Positions 53,428 through 61,835 of a stretch of 64,000 bases of DNA are shown piece by piece. This DNA comes from Allopusillimonas ginsengisoli (GTDB lineage: Bacteria; Pseudomonadota; Gammaproteobacteria; Burkholderiales; Burkholderiaceae_B), in NCBI GenBank assembly GCA_005239165.1, contig RAPG01000003.1, positions 248,001 to 312,000 on the forward strand, given 5' to 3'. How positions within the stretch are numbered: the first letter of the stretch is position 1; the number at the start of each line of letters is the position of its first letter. The position numbers were made by a program, and so were the translations under genes. The notes under the pieces were generated by a model. That model ran no database searches. It was not told the DNA's origin and was given only the letters and a program-made list of their open reading frames with translations.

Positions 53428-55206
53428 ATGTTCACTCGACTTTGTGCTCAATATATGCGTTATGCACTGCCAGATGAAGTTGAGCATGCACGCAGATCGA
53501 CGATAGGCCGGCCGTCCAGCGCGACGCTCCCGGACTCGATTGCTGCCCGTCCATGGCTGGCTGTCGGAAGGCTGGTCTGCGCAGCAACTTGGATGATGCT
53601 GGCTCTGGCTTCTCCCACCATGGCGGCCGAGTTGCCGACAGTCACTATTGCACAAGGTAAGCTCACGGGCTTAAGTGACGGAGGATTACACGCATTCAAA
53701 GGAATCCCCTATGCCAAAGCGCCGGTGGGTACGTTGCGTTGGAAGCCCCCGGTACCGGCCTCCGGCTGGCAGGGTGCGCGTGCGGCTACAGCCTTCGGGC
53801 CGAGTTGCATGCAACCGCCGGTGGCAGCTACCAGCATTTATTCTGATCCTCCGGCTGCTATGAGCGAGGACTGTCTCACGCTGAACGTGTGGGCTCCCGC
53901 CGAGGCGCGCAAGGCGCCGGTGGTCGTCTGGATTCACGGCGGTTCGCTGCGCATCGGCGGCAGCGCACAGCCCATGTACGACGGGGCCAACTTTGCTCGC
54001 CGCGGTGTCATCTTTGTTTCTGCCAATTACCGGCTTGGTGTACTCGGCTGGCTGGCACACCCGTCCCTGGCTGCGGAGTCGCCGCAGCACGCTACGGGCA
54101 ATTACGGCCTGCTCGACCAGCTAGAGGCGCTGCGTTGGGTCAACGACAATATCGCGGCGTTCGGGGGCGATCCGGGCAATGTGACGGTAATGGGCGAATC
54201 GGCCGGCGCGCTCAGTGTGACCTATTTGCTTGCTAGTCCCATGGCGCACGGCTTGTTTAACAAGGCGATTTCCGAGAGCGCAAACACTCGTGCGATACCC
54301 GAGTTGGCCGGGCCAGCCTACGGCCTGTCGGGTGCCGGACAGATAGGCGAAAAAATTGCAACGGCTATTGGCGCTGCGGATCTGCCTGCGCTACGCGCGA
54401 TGGACGCGGAGACGCTGACCGTTGAGGCAACCAAGGCGGGTTTTTCACCGCAGGGCACTATTGACGGCTGGTCGCTAACCGCGCAGGTTGTCGACGTGTT
54501 TGACCGGGGACAGCAAGTGCAAGTGCCACTTCTGGCGGGTTTTAACAGCGGTGAGGTACGTTCGCAGGGTTTCGTGGCTAAAGATTTACCAGACGAGGCC
54601 ACGTATGAGGCTAAGATTAAACAGGGCTATGGAGATCTTGCCCCTGAATTCCTACGTCTCTATCCCGCCTCTGATATCAGGGAGAGCACGCTCGCCACGC
54701 TGCGTGACGCGATTTATGGGTGGGCAACCGAGCGTATGGTGCGCAAGCAGACGCAAGCAGGTCAGCCTTCTTATCTGTACATCTTTGATCACTGTTACCC
54801 TGCTGCAAAGGAGCGCGGCCTGTGCGGATTCCATGCCAGCGAGTTGCCTTACGTATTCGGCTTTGTCGGACCAGATGCGATGTTGCCTGACAATTGGCCG
54901 CGCCCCGCTGGCAAGGTTGAGCAAGCCATGTCGGAAGCGATGATGGACTACTGGGTCGGTTTTATACGCGATGGTGTGCCCGGCGGCGCTAACCGACCCA
55001 TCTGGCCAGCCTATGCGGAGAGTGAGGCCTATATGCACTTTGCAGATAAACCAGTTGCAGATTTTGACCCATTGCCCGGCATGTTCGAGATGCAGGAAGA
55101 ACTGGTGTCACGTCGGCGCCGGGCTGGCCAGCAATGGTTTTTAAACGTCGGGGTCTCGGCACCCGTGATGCCACCCGCTGCCACAGCACCGGCCGTTAAT
55201 CGCTAG
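53428..55206 (+). CDS. Carboxylesterase type B family hydrolase, exported
   Basis: Alpha/beta-hydrolase of 592 residues. A Shine-Dalgarno CGGAGA stands six bases before ATG 53428. A signal-like segment (VGRLVCAATWMMLALASPTMAAE, near residues 46-68) comes after an unusually long polar leader. Family sequences are FKGIPYAKAPVGTLRWKPP, SEDCLTLNVWAP, the oxyanion HGGS at 170-173, and the nucleophile GESAG at 256-260 (Ser258). FHASELPYVFGFV holds the likely catalytic His. It probably cleaves an ester or lactone outside the cytoplasm. Confidence 0.95.
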   Translation: MFTRLCAQYMRYALPDEVEHARRSTIGRPSSATLPDSIAARPWLAVGRLVCAATWMMLALASPTMAAELPTVTIAQGKLTGLSDGGLHAFKGIPYAKAPVGTLRWKPPVPASGWQGARAATAFGPSCMQPPVAATSIYSDPPAAMSEDCLTLNVWAPAEARKAPVVVWIHGGSLRIGGSAQPMYDGANFARRGVIFVSANYRLGVLGWLAHPSLAAESPQHATGNYGLLDQLEALRWVNDNIAAFGGDPGNVTVMGESAGALSVTYLLASPMAHGLFNKAISESANTRAIPELAGPAYGLSGAGQIGEKIATAIGAADLPALRAMDAETLTVEATKAGFSPQGTIDGWSLTAQVVDVFDRGQQVQVPLLAGFNSGEVRSQGFVAKDLPDEATYEAKIKQGYGDLAPEFLRLYPASDIRESTLATLRDAIYGWATERMVRKQTQAGQPSYLYIFDHCYPAAKERGLCGFHASELPYVFGFVGPDAMLPDNWPRPAGKVEQAMSEAMMDYWVGFIRDGVPGGANRPIWPAYAESEAYMHFADKPVADFDPLPGMFEMQEELVSRRRRAGQQWFLNVGVSAPVMPPAATAPAVNR

Positions 55207-55339
55207 GCTGGCGAAGGCCTTAAAGTGCTGCGAAGTATCAGCCCTAATACAGCCTGGGGCGGCTTGTTGAGCACGCCATCCCTTTCGAATACCGGTACGG
55301 ATACCGACGATAGTTCAGGTGAGCGTTCTCCCCGCGTGA

Positions 55340-55792
55340 TTGCGTAGCCAATCGATCAGACTTGCTCGCAAAGCACCATCAACCTGTGGACTCCAGCTGT
55401 CAGGCTCAATCGTCGGCGACCTGTCCTTTGTCGGGTTTAATGACGCCGTGTTACAGAATATATTGGCTCGCGATCTTGAAAAACGTGTGAAGGTAGTACA
55501 CGAACCGGCCTTTACTGAACGGTTTCCCCTCGAACGTCCTGCACGGGTGACCATCTATACCCGTGATGGGCGGGAGCATGTCAATGAGCGCAGTTTTCGA
55601 CGTGGCGACCCGGAATCACCTTGGTCGTGGGAGGAGTTGCAAGCGCGTTTCATAAGTATTACGAGTCTTGCACAATTATCGGACTGCAGCTCAGCTGAAG
55701 TCGTGTCGTGGTGTTCTGATTTGGCTTCCCGTGGCGCGACTTCTCCGATTGACCCGGTTCTGCCATTTGCTCTGAGCCTGCCTAGTATTTGA
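55340..55792 (+). pseudogene. MmgE/PrpD-family 3' remnant
   Basis: The frame matches only the C-terminal part of MmgE/PrpD (2-methylcitrate dehydratase-like) proteins: DLEKRVKVVHEPAFTERFPL, PARVTIYTRDGREHVNE, RRGDPESPWSWEELQARF. A full member has about 450 residues; here about 110 family-like residues remain and the upstream frame is closed. No suitable start is present; TTG at 55340 lacks a ribosome site. It lies behind the carboxylesterase gene and probably belongs to a former catabolic cluster. Confidence 0.78.
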
Positions 55793-56197
55793 GTTTCGAT
55801 AATTGAGCCCGTTTCTCTCGTTAACGATTACTCGGTGTGTTTTATGGCTCTAAGCAACTAGCGAGAGAAGATCACTTGTTTTTCGATTTAAATAGATGCG
55901 GCCATCCTGTCACGACCATATCTAGGCTATTCGATCCTCAGGTTTAAAGACACCAAGTCTGACATCGCGGGCGTCAGCTATGCGCATAAGCCAGTCTGAA
56001 ATAATCTAGCAAAGGCATTCAATCATCTTGAGTGTGACAAAAACGAGCGCAGACACAAAGGTCTGCGACAGGCCGCCCGAACCGCAATTGCCGCCAATGA
56101 ACGTTGAAGGGCCCGAGCCGCCATCTTGACGCGATGAGCAAAGAAAATATACTTTCCAAATTTTTGACTGTATTAAATTACGTATATACAATAAATA
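55793..56197. other. Gene-free gap before the BrnT gene
   Basis: About 405 bp without a supported gene. It ends in the AT-rich brnTA promoter. Small frames here have no recognisable features. It may be residue of decayed accessory DNA. Confidence 0.5.
56164..56192 (+). promoter_or_regulatory. Sigma-70-type promoter of brnT-brnA
   Basis: TTGACT at 56164-56169, a 17-base spacer and TACAAT at 56187-56192 match the consensus at five of six bases each. Transcription would start at about 56198-56200, on or next to the GTG start codon of the toxin gene. Confidence 0.75.
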
Positions 56198-56479
56198 GTG
56201 AAAGTTACCTACGATCTGGTTAAGCGTGCCAATACTTTGAAGGCGCGTGGGTTGGATATGCATCGCGCATCAGAGGTCTTCGCGGGCTTGAATTTCACGT
56301 TGCGAGACGAACGCATATCGTATTCCGAGCCGCGCTTTATTACTATCGGTGTCTTGGACGAGCGTATGGTTGTTCTTGTCTGGACACCGCGCGGCGAAGC
56401 CCGCCGCATTATCAGCATGAGGAAAGCAAATGACCGCGAACAAGCGAAATACGCGCAGTACTTGGGTCGATCCGGATGA
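56198..56479 (+). CDS. brnT: BrnT-family toxin of a type II toxin-antitoxin system
   Basis: RelE-like ribonuclease fold (DUF497/BrnT), 93 residues. The family pattern is visible: DLVKRANTLKARGLDMHRAS, EVFAGLNFT, EPRFITIGVLDERMVVLVWT and RGEARRIISMRKANDREQAK. It begins with GTG. The start of the antitoxin gene overlaps its last 50 bases, which is usual for brnTA and couples the two. The toxin is expected to cut mRNA and stop growth unless bound by BrnA. Confidence 0.92.
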   Translation: MKVTYDLVKRANTLKARGLDMHRASEVFAGLNFTLRDERISYSEPRFITIGVLDERMVVLVWTPRGEARRIISMRKANDREQAKYAQYLGRSG

Positions 56480-56690
56480 CGCACCCGAGTTAACCGACGA
56501 ATTTTTCAAAAAGGCCGATTTGTACGAAGGCGACAAGCTGGTCAGGCCCGGCCGCCCGAAATCAAATAACCCAAAAGTGGCTATCAGCTTGCGCTTGCCG
56601 CCTGATGTATTGGCACGGTGGAAGTCTACGGGAGCAGGCTGGCAGACGCGTATGGTGGAGATGTTGCAGTGTCACGCACCGAAGGTTTAG
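56430..56690 (+). CDS. brnA: BrnA-family antitoxin
   Basis: Ribbon-helix-helix DNA-binding antitoxin of 86 residues. DPDDAPELTDEFFKKADLYE matches the BrnA N-terminus. VAISLRLPPDVLARWKSTGA and GWQTRMVEML form the ribbon-helix-helix. It neutralises BrnT and is expected to repress the operon promoter. The final helix ends soon after the ML, so the tail is slightly short compared with many members. Confidence 0.92.
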   Translation: MTANKRNTRSTWVDPDDAPELTDEFFKKADLYEGDKLVRPGRPKSNNPKVAISLRLPPDVLARWKSTGAGWQTRMVEMLQCHAPKV

Positions 56691-56876
56691 AGTCCGCCGC
56701 GTTATGGGCAAGAAAGCCGTTGAGTCTGGAATTGGCTTTGCCAACCCAGGGGGCTCCCTTGAAGGAAAGCATAAGGCCGCACTGACCAAGCTGGTGTCCA
56801 GGCCCGACGGTAATGTGGGGTACAGCGATGTGTCACGATTGACGATGCGGTTGCGAGGGCGCGCGGCAAGTTCTAA

Positions 56877-57008
56877 AAACCAATCAAAATATCAATTACC
56901 GTGCGTATTGACGCAGACGTGCTGGACAAGCGGCGCTCACACAGCGAAGGTGATCAGTTTTGCTTGCGTGTGATCTTGCAGCAAAAAACGCTGGCGTCGG
57001 TCAAGTAA
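56877..57008 (+). pseudogene. Second BrnA-like remnant
   Basis: A frame without a start codon, opened by a TAA at 56874 and closed by TAA at 57006. It reads IKISITVRIDADVLDKRRSH, which aligns without gaps to the ribbon-helix-helix of BrnA at 56430. The conserved tryptophans are lost, and the sequence drifts towards the end. It overlaps the stop of the convergent hydrolase gene by a few bases. Confidence 0.55.
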
Positions 57009-57990
57009 CGTTTCGAGCGTGCTGACGAGCGATCTCATCCAGCACGCTAACGAGCGCTGCGTATATTGGCGGGTCGGTTGCAAGGTGGCCGGCATTAACG
57101 CATATTTGCTTAATGTTGGGCATATGCGTTTTGAGCCAGGCTAGGTTGGCGAGAGGGCAAACCGGGTCTCTTTTGCCGTGTACAGCGGTGCCGACAATGC
57201 CATGAGCGTGGGCTTGCGCCGCCAGTTGGGCTAAGCGTCCACCACGCAAACCACATGCATTCCACAAATAATGCACCTGTATCAGGTATTTTGCTGCCTG
57301 ACGGCGTTGCTGCAGCGTGTTTTGCCGGCGGGTTCGGCTGCTCATGTGGCGATTGCATCGTGCCAGCATCGCTCTTTCAAGTGCACTATATGCCTGTGCC
57401 ACCCGCCACGCGGTGGGGCCGCCTTGTCGAAGGCGGGCGTACATTGCTGACATCATTGCGCTGGGCCGATCAGCACCGGAGGCTCGGTACAGATCTAGCC
57501 AGGCCCGCGGAGCCCGGGTGCGTGAGGCACTGAGCAAACCGCGAACTTCCTGACCACTTGCCAAAAAGGTGCCGCGAAGTATCAGCCCCGAGACAGCCTC
57601 GGGATGGCTTCCTGAGTAGGCAATGGCCAGTGTCGCACCCCACGAACCTCCCAACACATACCATCTTGATATACCCAGATGCGCACGTACGGCCTCAACA
57701 TCGCGCAACAGCCACGACGTACTGTTGCGGGCGATACGACCCGAAGGGCTGGAGCGCCCACTTCCGCGCTGATCAATCAGTACAACAAAAAATCGCGATA
57801 GATCGAATGGGCGCATCATGGACGCATTGCTGCCCGAACCTGGGCCGCCATGGAAAGAAACGATGGGAATGCCGTCGGGTGATCCCGCTGTGGTGATGTG
57901 AATGCTATGCCCATCCCCAGCGGACAGGGTGTGGTGCACAACAGTCATATAGCGCCCGCCCGATTCAGGCAGAAGATGCGATTCATACAC
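57001..57990 (-). CDS. Proline iminopeptidase-like alpha/beta hydrolase (S33)
   Basis: Serine peptidase-type hydrolase of 329 residues. HGGPG at 47-51 is the proline iminopeptidase oxyanion signature. The nucleophile elbow GGSWG at 114-118 gives Ser116, and Asp275 (KRDPVCPL) and His302 (NAGHLATD) complete the triad. A possible alternative start is ATG 57948. It is divergent from pqqA, 256 bp away. A role in trimming PqqA-derived peptides is possible by position only; it could equally be a general aminopeptidase. Confidence 0.9.
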   Translation of the reverse strand: MYESHLLPESGGRYMTVVHHTLSAGDGHSIHITTAGSPDGIPIVSFHGGPGSGSNASMMRPFDLSRFFVVLIDQRGSGRSSPSGRIARNSTSWLLRDVEAVRAHLGISRWYVLGGSWGATLAIAYSGSHPEAVSGLILRGTFLASGQEVRGLLSASRTRAPRAWLDLYRASGADRPSAMMSAMYARLRQGGPTAWRVAQAYSALERAMLARCNRHMSSRTRRQNTLQQRRQAAKYLIQVHYLWNACGLRGGRLAQLAAQAHAHGIVGTAVHGKRDPVCPLANLAWLKTHMPNIKQICVNAGHLATDPPIYAALVSVLDEIARQHARNVT

Positions 57991-58111
57991 GTATACCCTA
58001 ATTTAACGAAATGAAGCGTCCAACGTTTATGTGGAAATCGGGGCAGTTTCTGAAACATATTGCTATGTATATTTGGTCCGCAGGTTGCACTGGTGTTTAT
58101 TTTTATAGAGG

Positions 58112-58133
58112 GTTCAAGTTTTAGATCTTGAAC
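58112..58133. promoter_or_regulatory. Inverted repeat upstream of pqqA
   Basis: GTTCAAG at 58112-58118 and CTTGAAC at 58127-58133 are a perfect 7-bp inverted repeat. It lies about 115 bp before pqqA, between the divergent hydrolase and pqq genes. It may be an operator; no regulator can be named. Confidence 0.4.
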
Positions 58134-58246
58134 TGCATTGGCAGAAGCCGTAGACTCTAAATAGCAGATGTGTTGTGTGATGTGTTGTGGTGCGCAACGA
58201 ATGCTGCCAAGTACACGTAGTATTACATTATCACAGGAGAGACATC

Positions 58247-58321
58247 ATGACTTGGAGTACTCCCGCTTATACCGACATTCGCTTCGGTTTTGAAATCACG
58301 ATGTACATTGCAAATCGATAG
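58247..58321 (+). CDS. pqqA: PQQ precursor peptide PqqA
   Basis: A 24-residue peptide that supplies the Glu and Tyr joined to make pyrroloquinoline quinone. The sequence starts [20 protein letters not shown]; Glu16 and Tyr20 form the required E-x3-Y motif. AGGAGA lies upstream at normal distance. PqqD binds this peptide and delivers it to PqqE. It is followed by a strong hairpin and pqqB. Confidence 0.97.
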   Translation: MTWSTPAYTDIRFGFEITMYIANR

Positions 58322-58356
58322 GTTTTGCTGATTTCGCGATAATTTTACGGGGAAAA

Positions 58357-58380
58357 GCGGCGGGATTCATATTCCGCCGC
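58357..58380 (+). promoter_or_regulatory. Strong hairpin between pqqA and pqqB
   Basis: GCGGCGG at 58357-58363 pairs with CCGCCGC at 58374-58380. Three more pairs (one G-T) give a 10-bp stem with a TCAT loop. No T run follows. It ends seven bases before the pqqB ATG and could stabilise a short pqqA message or limit pqqB expression. Confidence 0.7.
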
Positions 58381-58387
58381 GTCACGT

Positions 58388-59314
58388 ATGAAGCTGAAAA
58401 TATTAGGCTCAGCCGCTGGTGGTGGCTTTCCTCAGTGGAACTGTAACTGTCCAAACTGTGATGGTATTCGGCGCGGCACGATTAAAGCCCAGGCGCGAAC
58501 ACAGTCGTCTCTTGCCATTAGTGTCGATGGCGACGACTGGCTATTGATTAATGCGTCACCCGATATACTCGCTCAAATTCGCAATAACCCATCCTTACAG
58601 CCCGCAAGAACGGTGCGCGATACAGGCATTGCCGCCGTTTTAGTGACGGATGCACAGATTGATCATGTTACCGGGCTATTGATGCTGCGAGAACGCAGTA
58701 CACCTTTGCCGCTTTACACAACCGAATCGGTGTTTCGTGATTTATCGACCGGTTTCCCGATAACGTCAATATTGTCGCATTATTGCGGGGTTAGGCATCA
58801 CCCCATACCGCTTGACGGCAGCGCCATGCAAATTGATATTTTGCCAGGCGTGTCGATCACGGCAATTCCGCTGCGAAGCAAGGCACCTCCGTATTCGCCC
58901 AATCGTCAGGCCCCGACGCCAGGCGACAACATCGGCCTGTTTATCAAGAACACGCAAAGTGACGCATCGGTATTTTATGCACCGGGGCTTGGGCAGCCTG
59001 AGCCTCATGTTATTGCAGCCATGAATCGTGCAAGCACGGTGCTGGTTGATGGCACGCTTTGGCATGATGATGAAATGATACAGCTGGGGCTTTCTGCCAA
59101 GACATCCCAGGACATGGGGCATCTGGCATTGTGTGGCTCTGGCGGCATGATTGATGTGCTGAACGGGCTGGACACCCGTTCTCATTCGATCCGCAAGGTG
59201 CTCGTACATATTAACAACACCAACCCGGTATTACGTGACGATTCCGTTGAGCGCGCCACTCTTGTTGCTAACGGAATCGAAGTGGCTACTGATGGTATGA
59301 CGTTTGAGCTATAA
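58388..59314 (+). CDS. pqqB: PQQ biosynthesis protein PqqB
   Basis: Metallo-beta-lactamase-fold oxygenase that hydroxylates the diamino-acid intermediate. The start [20 protein letters not shown] with [10 protein letters not shown] is typical, including the zinc-binding [21 protein letters not shown] replaces the usual HxHxDH, as in other PqqB. The length is 308 residues. No good Shine-Dalgarno sequence is seen near the ATG; the upstream hairpin occupies that place. Confidence 0.97.
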   Translation: MKLKILGSAAGGGFPQWNCNCPNCDGIRRGTIKAQARTQSSLAISVDGDDWLLINASPDILAQIRNNPSLQPARTVRDTGIAAVLVTDAQIDHVTGLLMLRERSTPLPLYTTESVFRDLSTGFPITSILSHYCGVRHHPIPLDGSAMQIDILPGVSITAIPLRSKAPPYSPNRQAPTPGDNIGLFIKNTQSDASVFYAPGLGQPEPHVIAAMNRASTVLVDGTLWHDDEMIQLGLSAKTSQDMGHLALCGSGGMIDVLNGLDTRSHSIRKVLVHINNTNPVLRDDSVERATLVANGIEVATDGMTFEL

Positions 59315-59318
59315 CACC

Positions 59319-60014
59319 ATGACAACCAATCGCCCTGCATGGCCTCACTCAGAATTCGAAGCGAAACTCCGCTCACTGGAAGTCCATTATCACATTCATC
59401 ATCCGTTTAATATTCGCATGAACAGTGGTGGCTGCACGCCTGAACAAATTCGTGGGTGGGTCGCTAACCGTTTTTACTATCAGATCAACATTCCGCTCAA
59501 AGATGCAGCTATTCTGTCTAACTGTGAAGACAGAGAAACACGTCGGCGCTGGGTGCTGCGACTTCTGGATCATGATGGCTGGCAAGATAACCCGGGCGGC
59601 ATCGAGGCATGGAGCCGACTCGGTGAGGCAACAGGGTTGTCGCGGGATGAAATCTGGTCGCTCGAGCACGTTGCGCCCGGAGTGCGTTTCGCAGTTGATG
59701 CCTATGTAAATTTTGCACGACGTGCACCGTGGCAAGAGGCCGTTTGCTCGTCGCTGACAGAAATGTTTGCACCCCAAATTCATAAAGACAGGCTCACAAC
59801 ATGGCCCGATCACTACAGCTGGATCGAGCCTGAAGGCCTGCATTATTTTCGGTCGCGCATTCCCTTGGCTGAACGCGACGTTGAGCATGGGTTGGAAGTT
59901 ACGCTCAAGCACTTTAAAACACGTGACGAACAAGAACGGGCACTGCAAATACTGAAGTTCAAACTCGACATACTGTGGTCTATGCTCGATGCCATCGAAA
60001 GGAAGTTTCCGTAA
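59319..60014 (+). CDS. pqqC: Pyrroloquinoline-quinone synthase PqqC
   Basis: Cofactor-free oxidase that performs the last ring closure and eight-electron oxidation to PQQ. ATG 59319 ([20 protein letters not shown]) gives 231 residues; TTG 59304 would overlap pqqB. Conserved sequences include [40 protein letters not shown] and [20 protein letters not shown]. The gene is fused to neither pqqD nor pqqE. Confidence 0.97.
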   Translation: MTTNRPAWPHSEFEAKLRSLEVHYHIHHPFNIRMNSGGCTPEQIRGWVANRFYYQINIPLKDAAILSNCEDRETRRRWVLRLLDHDGWQDNPGGIEAWSRLGEATGLSRDEIWSLEHVAPGVRFAVDAYVNFARRAPWQEAVCSSLTEMFAPQIHKDRLTTWPDHYSWIEPEGLHYFRSRIPLAERDVEHGLEVTLKHFKTRDEQERALQILKFKLDILWSMLDAIERKFP

Positions 60015-60290
60015 ATGCTGACATCCGGACAGGGCGCTGAAACTCTTCGCATGAATGCAACATTTAGATTACAGTGGGAAGAAACGCAACAGGGCTACGT
60101 GCTCCTTTATCCTGAGGGCATGGTGAAGCTCAATCAAAGTGCTTCAGAAATACTCAAGCGGTGTGACGGTACGCGCAGCCTGGAACAACTTGTCGCAGAT
60201 CTTGAAGCGGCGTTCGGAACCACAGGCCTTGCTGCGGAAGTTGCAACGTTCGTCGAACATGCAAAAGGACGTGGCTGGCTTATTACCTGA
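60015..60290 (+). CDS. pqqD: PQQ peptide chaperone PqqD
   Basis: Small RRE-type protein of 91 residues that binds PqqA and presents it to PqqE. RLQWEETQQGYVLLYPEGMV, LNQSASEILKRCDGTRSLEQ and LVADLEAAF match the family. It starts directly after the pqqC stop (TAAATG). Confidence 0.96.
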   Translation: MLTSGQGAETLRMNATFRLQWEETQQGYVLLYPEGMVKLNQSASEILKRCDGTRSLEQLVADLEAAFGTTGLAAEVATFVEHAKGRGWLIT

Positions 60291-60313
60291 AGCGCATCTG
60301 CAGGAGACCAAGG

Positions 60314-61441
60314 ATGCACAGCATGACCGGAGAAAATAATGGCGTTCAGCCACCATTCTGGCTGCTTGCTGAGCTGACTTATCGCTGCCCGCTTCATTGC
60401 GTTTTTTGCTACAACCCGGTTGAATATAACGGCGTAGGTTCTGAGCTGACCACAAAGCAGTGGCTTACTGTGCTAGAAGAAGCGCGTGCGCTGGGTGCGG
60501 TTCAACTTGGTCTGTCTGGCGGAGAACCACTGGTACGCGATGATCTCGAAATTATTGTGGAGCATGCGCGCAAGCTCGGCTTTTACACTAACCTGCTCAC
60601 CTCGGGCGTTGGCCTGACCGAAAAACGCCTCACTGATCTGAAGCATGCTGGTCTTGACCATATTCAGTTGTCCTTTCAGGACTCCACACGCGAACTTAAC
60701 GATTTTCTGTCCAGTACCAAGACATTTGAACTCAAGAGAAAAGTCGCCAAAATGATTAAAGATCATGGCTACCCCATGGTGTTAAATTGCGTGCTACACC
60801 GCCTGAATTTGCCGCATATCGGGCAGATTATTGATATGGCGGTCGAAATGAAAGCAGATTACCTTGAGCTGGCTAATACTCAGTATTATGGCTGGGCGTT
60901 AAAAAATCGCGCGGCATTGCTGCCCACCGCCGAGCAGCTGAAAGAGGCCGAAGCAACCGTTCAAAAAAAACGTGCCGAACTTGGCGGAGCCTGTCAGATG
61001 CTTTTCGTGGTGCCTGATTATTTCGAAACGCGTCCAAAACCCTGTATGAACGGCTGGGGGTCAATATTTCTGGTTGTCGCAGCCGACGGCGCCGCGCTAC
61101 CGTGTCATGCAGCCCGGGAACTACCGGGCTTGACGTTTCCCAATGTAGCGACAGACGGCATAGAACATATCTGGTACGAGAGTCAGGCATTTAATGCGTA
61201 TCGAGGTACCGACTGGATGAAAGAGCCTTGCAGAAGCTGTGACGAGCGTCATAAAGACTTTGGAGGGTGTCGATGTCAGGCGTATCTTTTGACTGGCGAC
61301 GCTGCAAACGCTGATCCGGTATGCAGTTTGTCGCCCCATCATGATGTCATCACTCAAGCAGTTCAAAATGCGCAAAAGCCCGCTGTGCGAAAGCAAGTTA
61401 TAAATTTTCGAAGCAACCCGTCTTCGAACCCAAAAGCCTGA
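60314..61441 (+). CDS. pqqE: Radical SAM PqqA peptide cyclase PqqE
   Basis: Joins Glu and Tyr of PqqA. The radical SAM cysteines C25, C29 and C32 (CPLHCVFC) bind the first Fe-S cluster, and SGGEPL at 68-73 is the SAM-binding loop. The C-terminal SPASM region holds more cysteines (PKPCMNGWGS, LPCHAARELPGL, CRSCDERHKDFGGCRCQ). AGGAGA lies eight bases before ATG 60314. The length is 375 residues. It is the last pqq gene here; no pqqF or pqqG is in the window. Confidence 0.97.
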   Translation: MHSMTGENNGVQPPFWLLAELTYRCPLHCVFCYNPVEYNGVGSELTTKQWLTVLEEARALGAVQLGLSGGEPLVRDDLEIIVEHARKLGFYTNLLTSGVGLTEKRLTDLKHAGLDHIQLSFQDSTRELNDFLSSTKTFELKRKVAKMIKDHGYPMVLNCVLHRLNLPHIGQIIDMAVEMKADYLELANTQYYGWALKNRAALLPTAEQLKEAEATVQKKRAELGGACQMLFVVPDYFETRPKPCMNGWGSIFLVVAADGAALPCHAARELPGLTFPNVATDGIEHIWYESQAFNAYRGTDWMKEPCRSCDERHKDFGGCRCQAYLLTGDAANADPVCSLSPHHDVITQAVQNAQKPAVRKQVINFRSNPSSNPKA

Positions 61442-61835
61442 CCACTGCGCCGTTCCTAAAAAGATCACAAGAATTTTCTGAGTTGTCTAAGTACGTTAAA
61501 CCGATTGAACAAACAACCGTTGATCCAGCCAACCAACATTGCGTCGTTTTGAACTTTTAATATCCAGTTCCGCCCGCACTTTTCCAATAAATAACTTGGT
61601 ATGACTTTGTTTTAATTCAAGCAAGTTTTATTTATTTTTGATTTTTTTAGCTGTAAAAAAACTGAGCTGACTATAGGCTATTTGGCTCATGCCGGACGTT
61701 TTCACGTTGCACCAACATAAGCTTTAATCGTCGTTGACAACGTCACTGCATTCAAATAATGTGAATCGCAGTGGCATTTAAGTGCGTTCCTGTCTGTCAG
61801 GAAGGTACATAAAATAAGCTAACAGGAGACATAAA
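61442..61835. other. AT-rich gap between pqqE and the dehydrogenase gene
   Basis: About 390 bp without a gene, rich in T and A runs around 61600-61660. It holds the likely promoter of the dehydrogenase-cytochrome unit near 61734. No terminator with a clear GC stem is seen after pqqE. Confidence 0.55.
61734..61760 (+). promoter_or_regulatory. Possible sigma-70 promoter of the dehydrogenase gene
   Basis: A perfect TTGACA at 61734-61739 is followed 15 bases later by AATAAT at 61755-61760 (five of six). The spacer is short, so strength is uncertain. It lies about 75 bp before the start codon. Confidence 0.45.

Noticed and set aside
52855-53655. Minus-strand open frame of 266 codons across the LysR/esterase border
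   Set aside because: It overlaps both real genes and their divergent promoter and is Cys/His/Arg-rich without motifs.
56605-56973. Plus-strand open frame overlapping brnA
   Set aside because: It starts inside brnA, shows no family match, and its end overlaps the better supported BrnA-like remnant in another frame.
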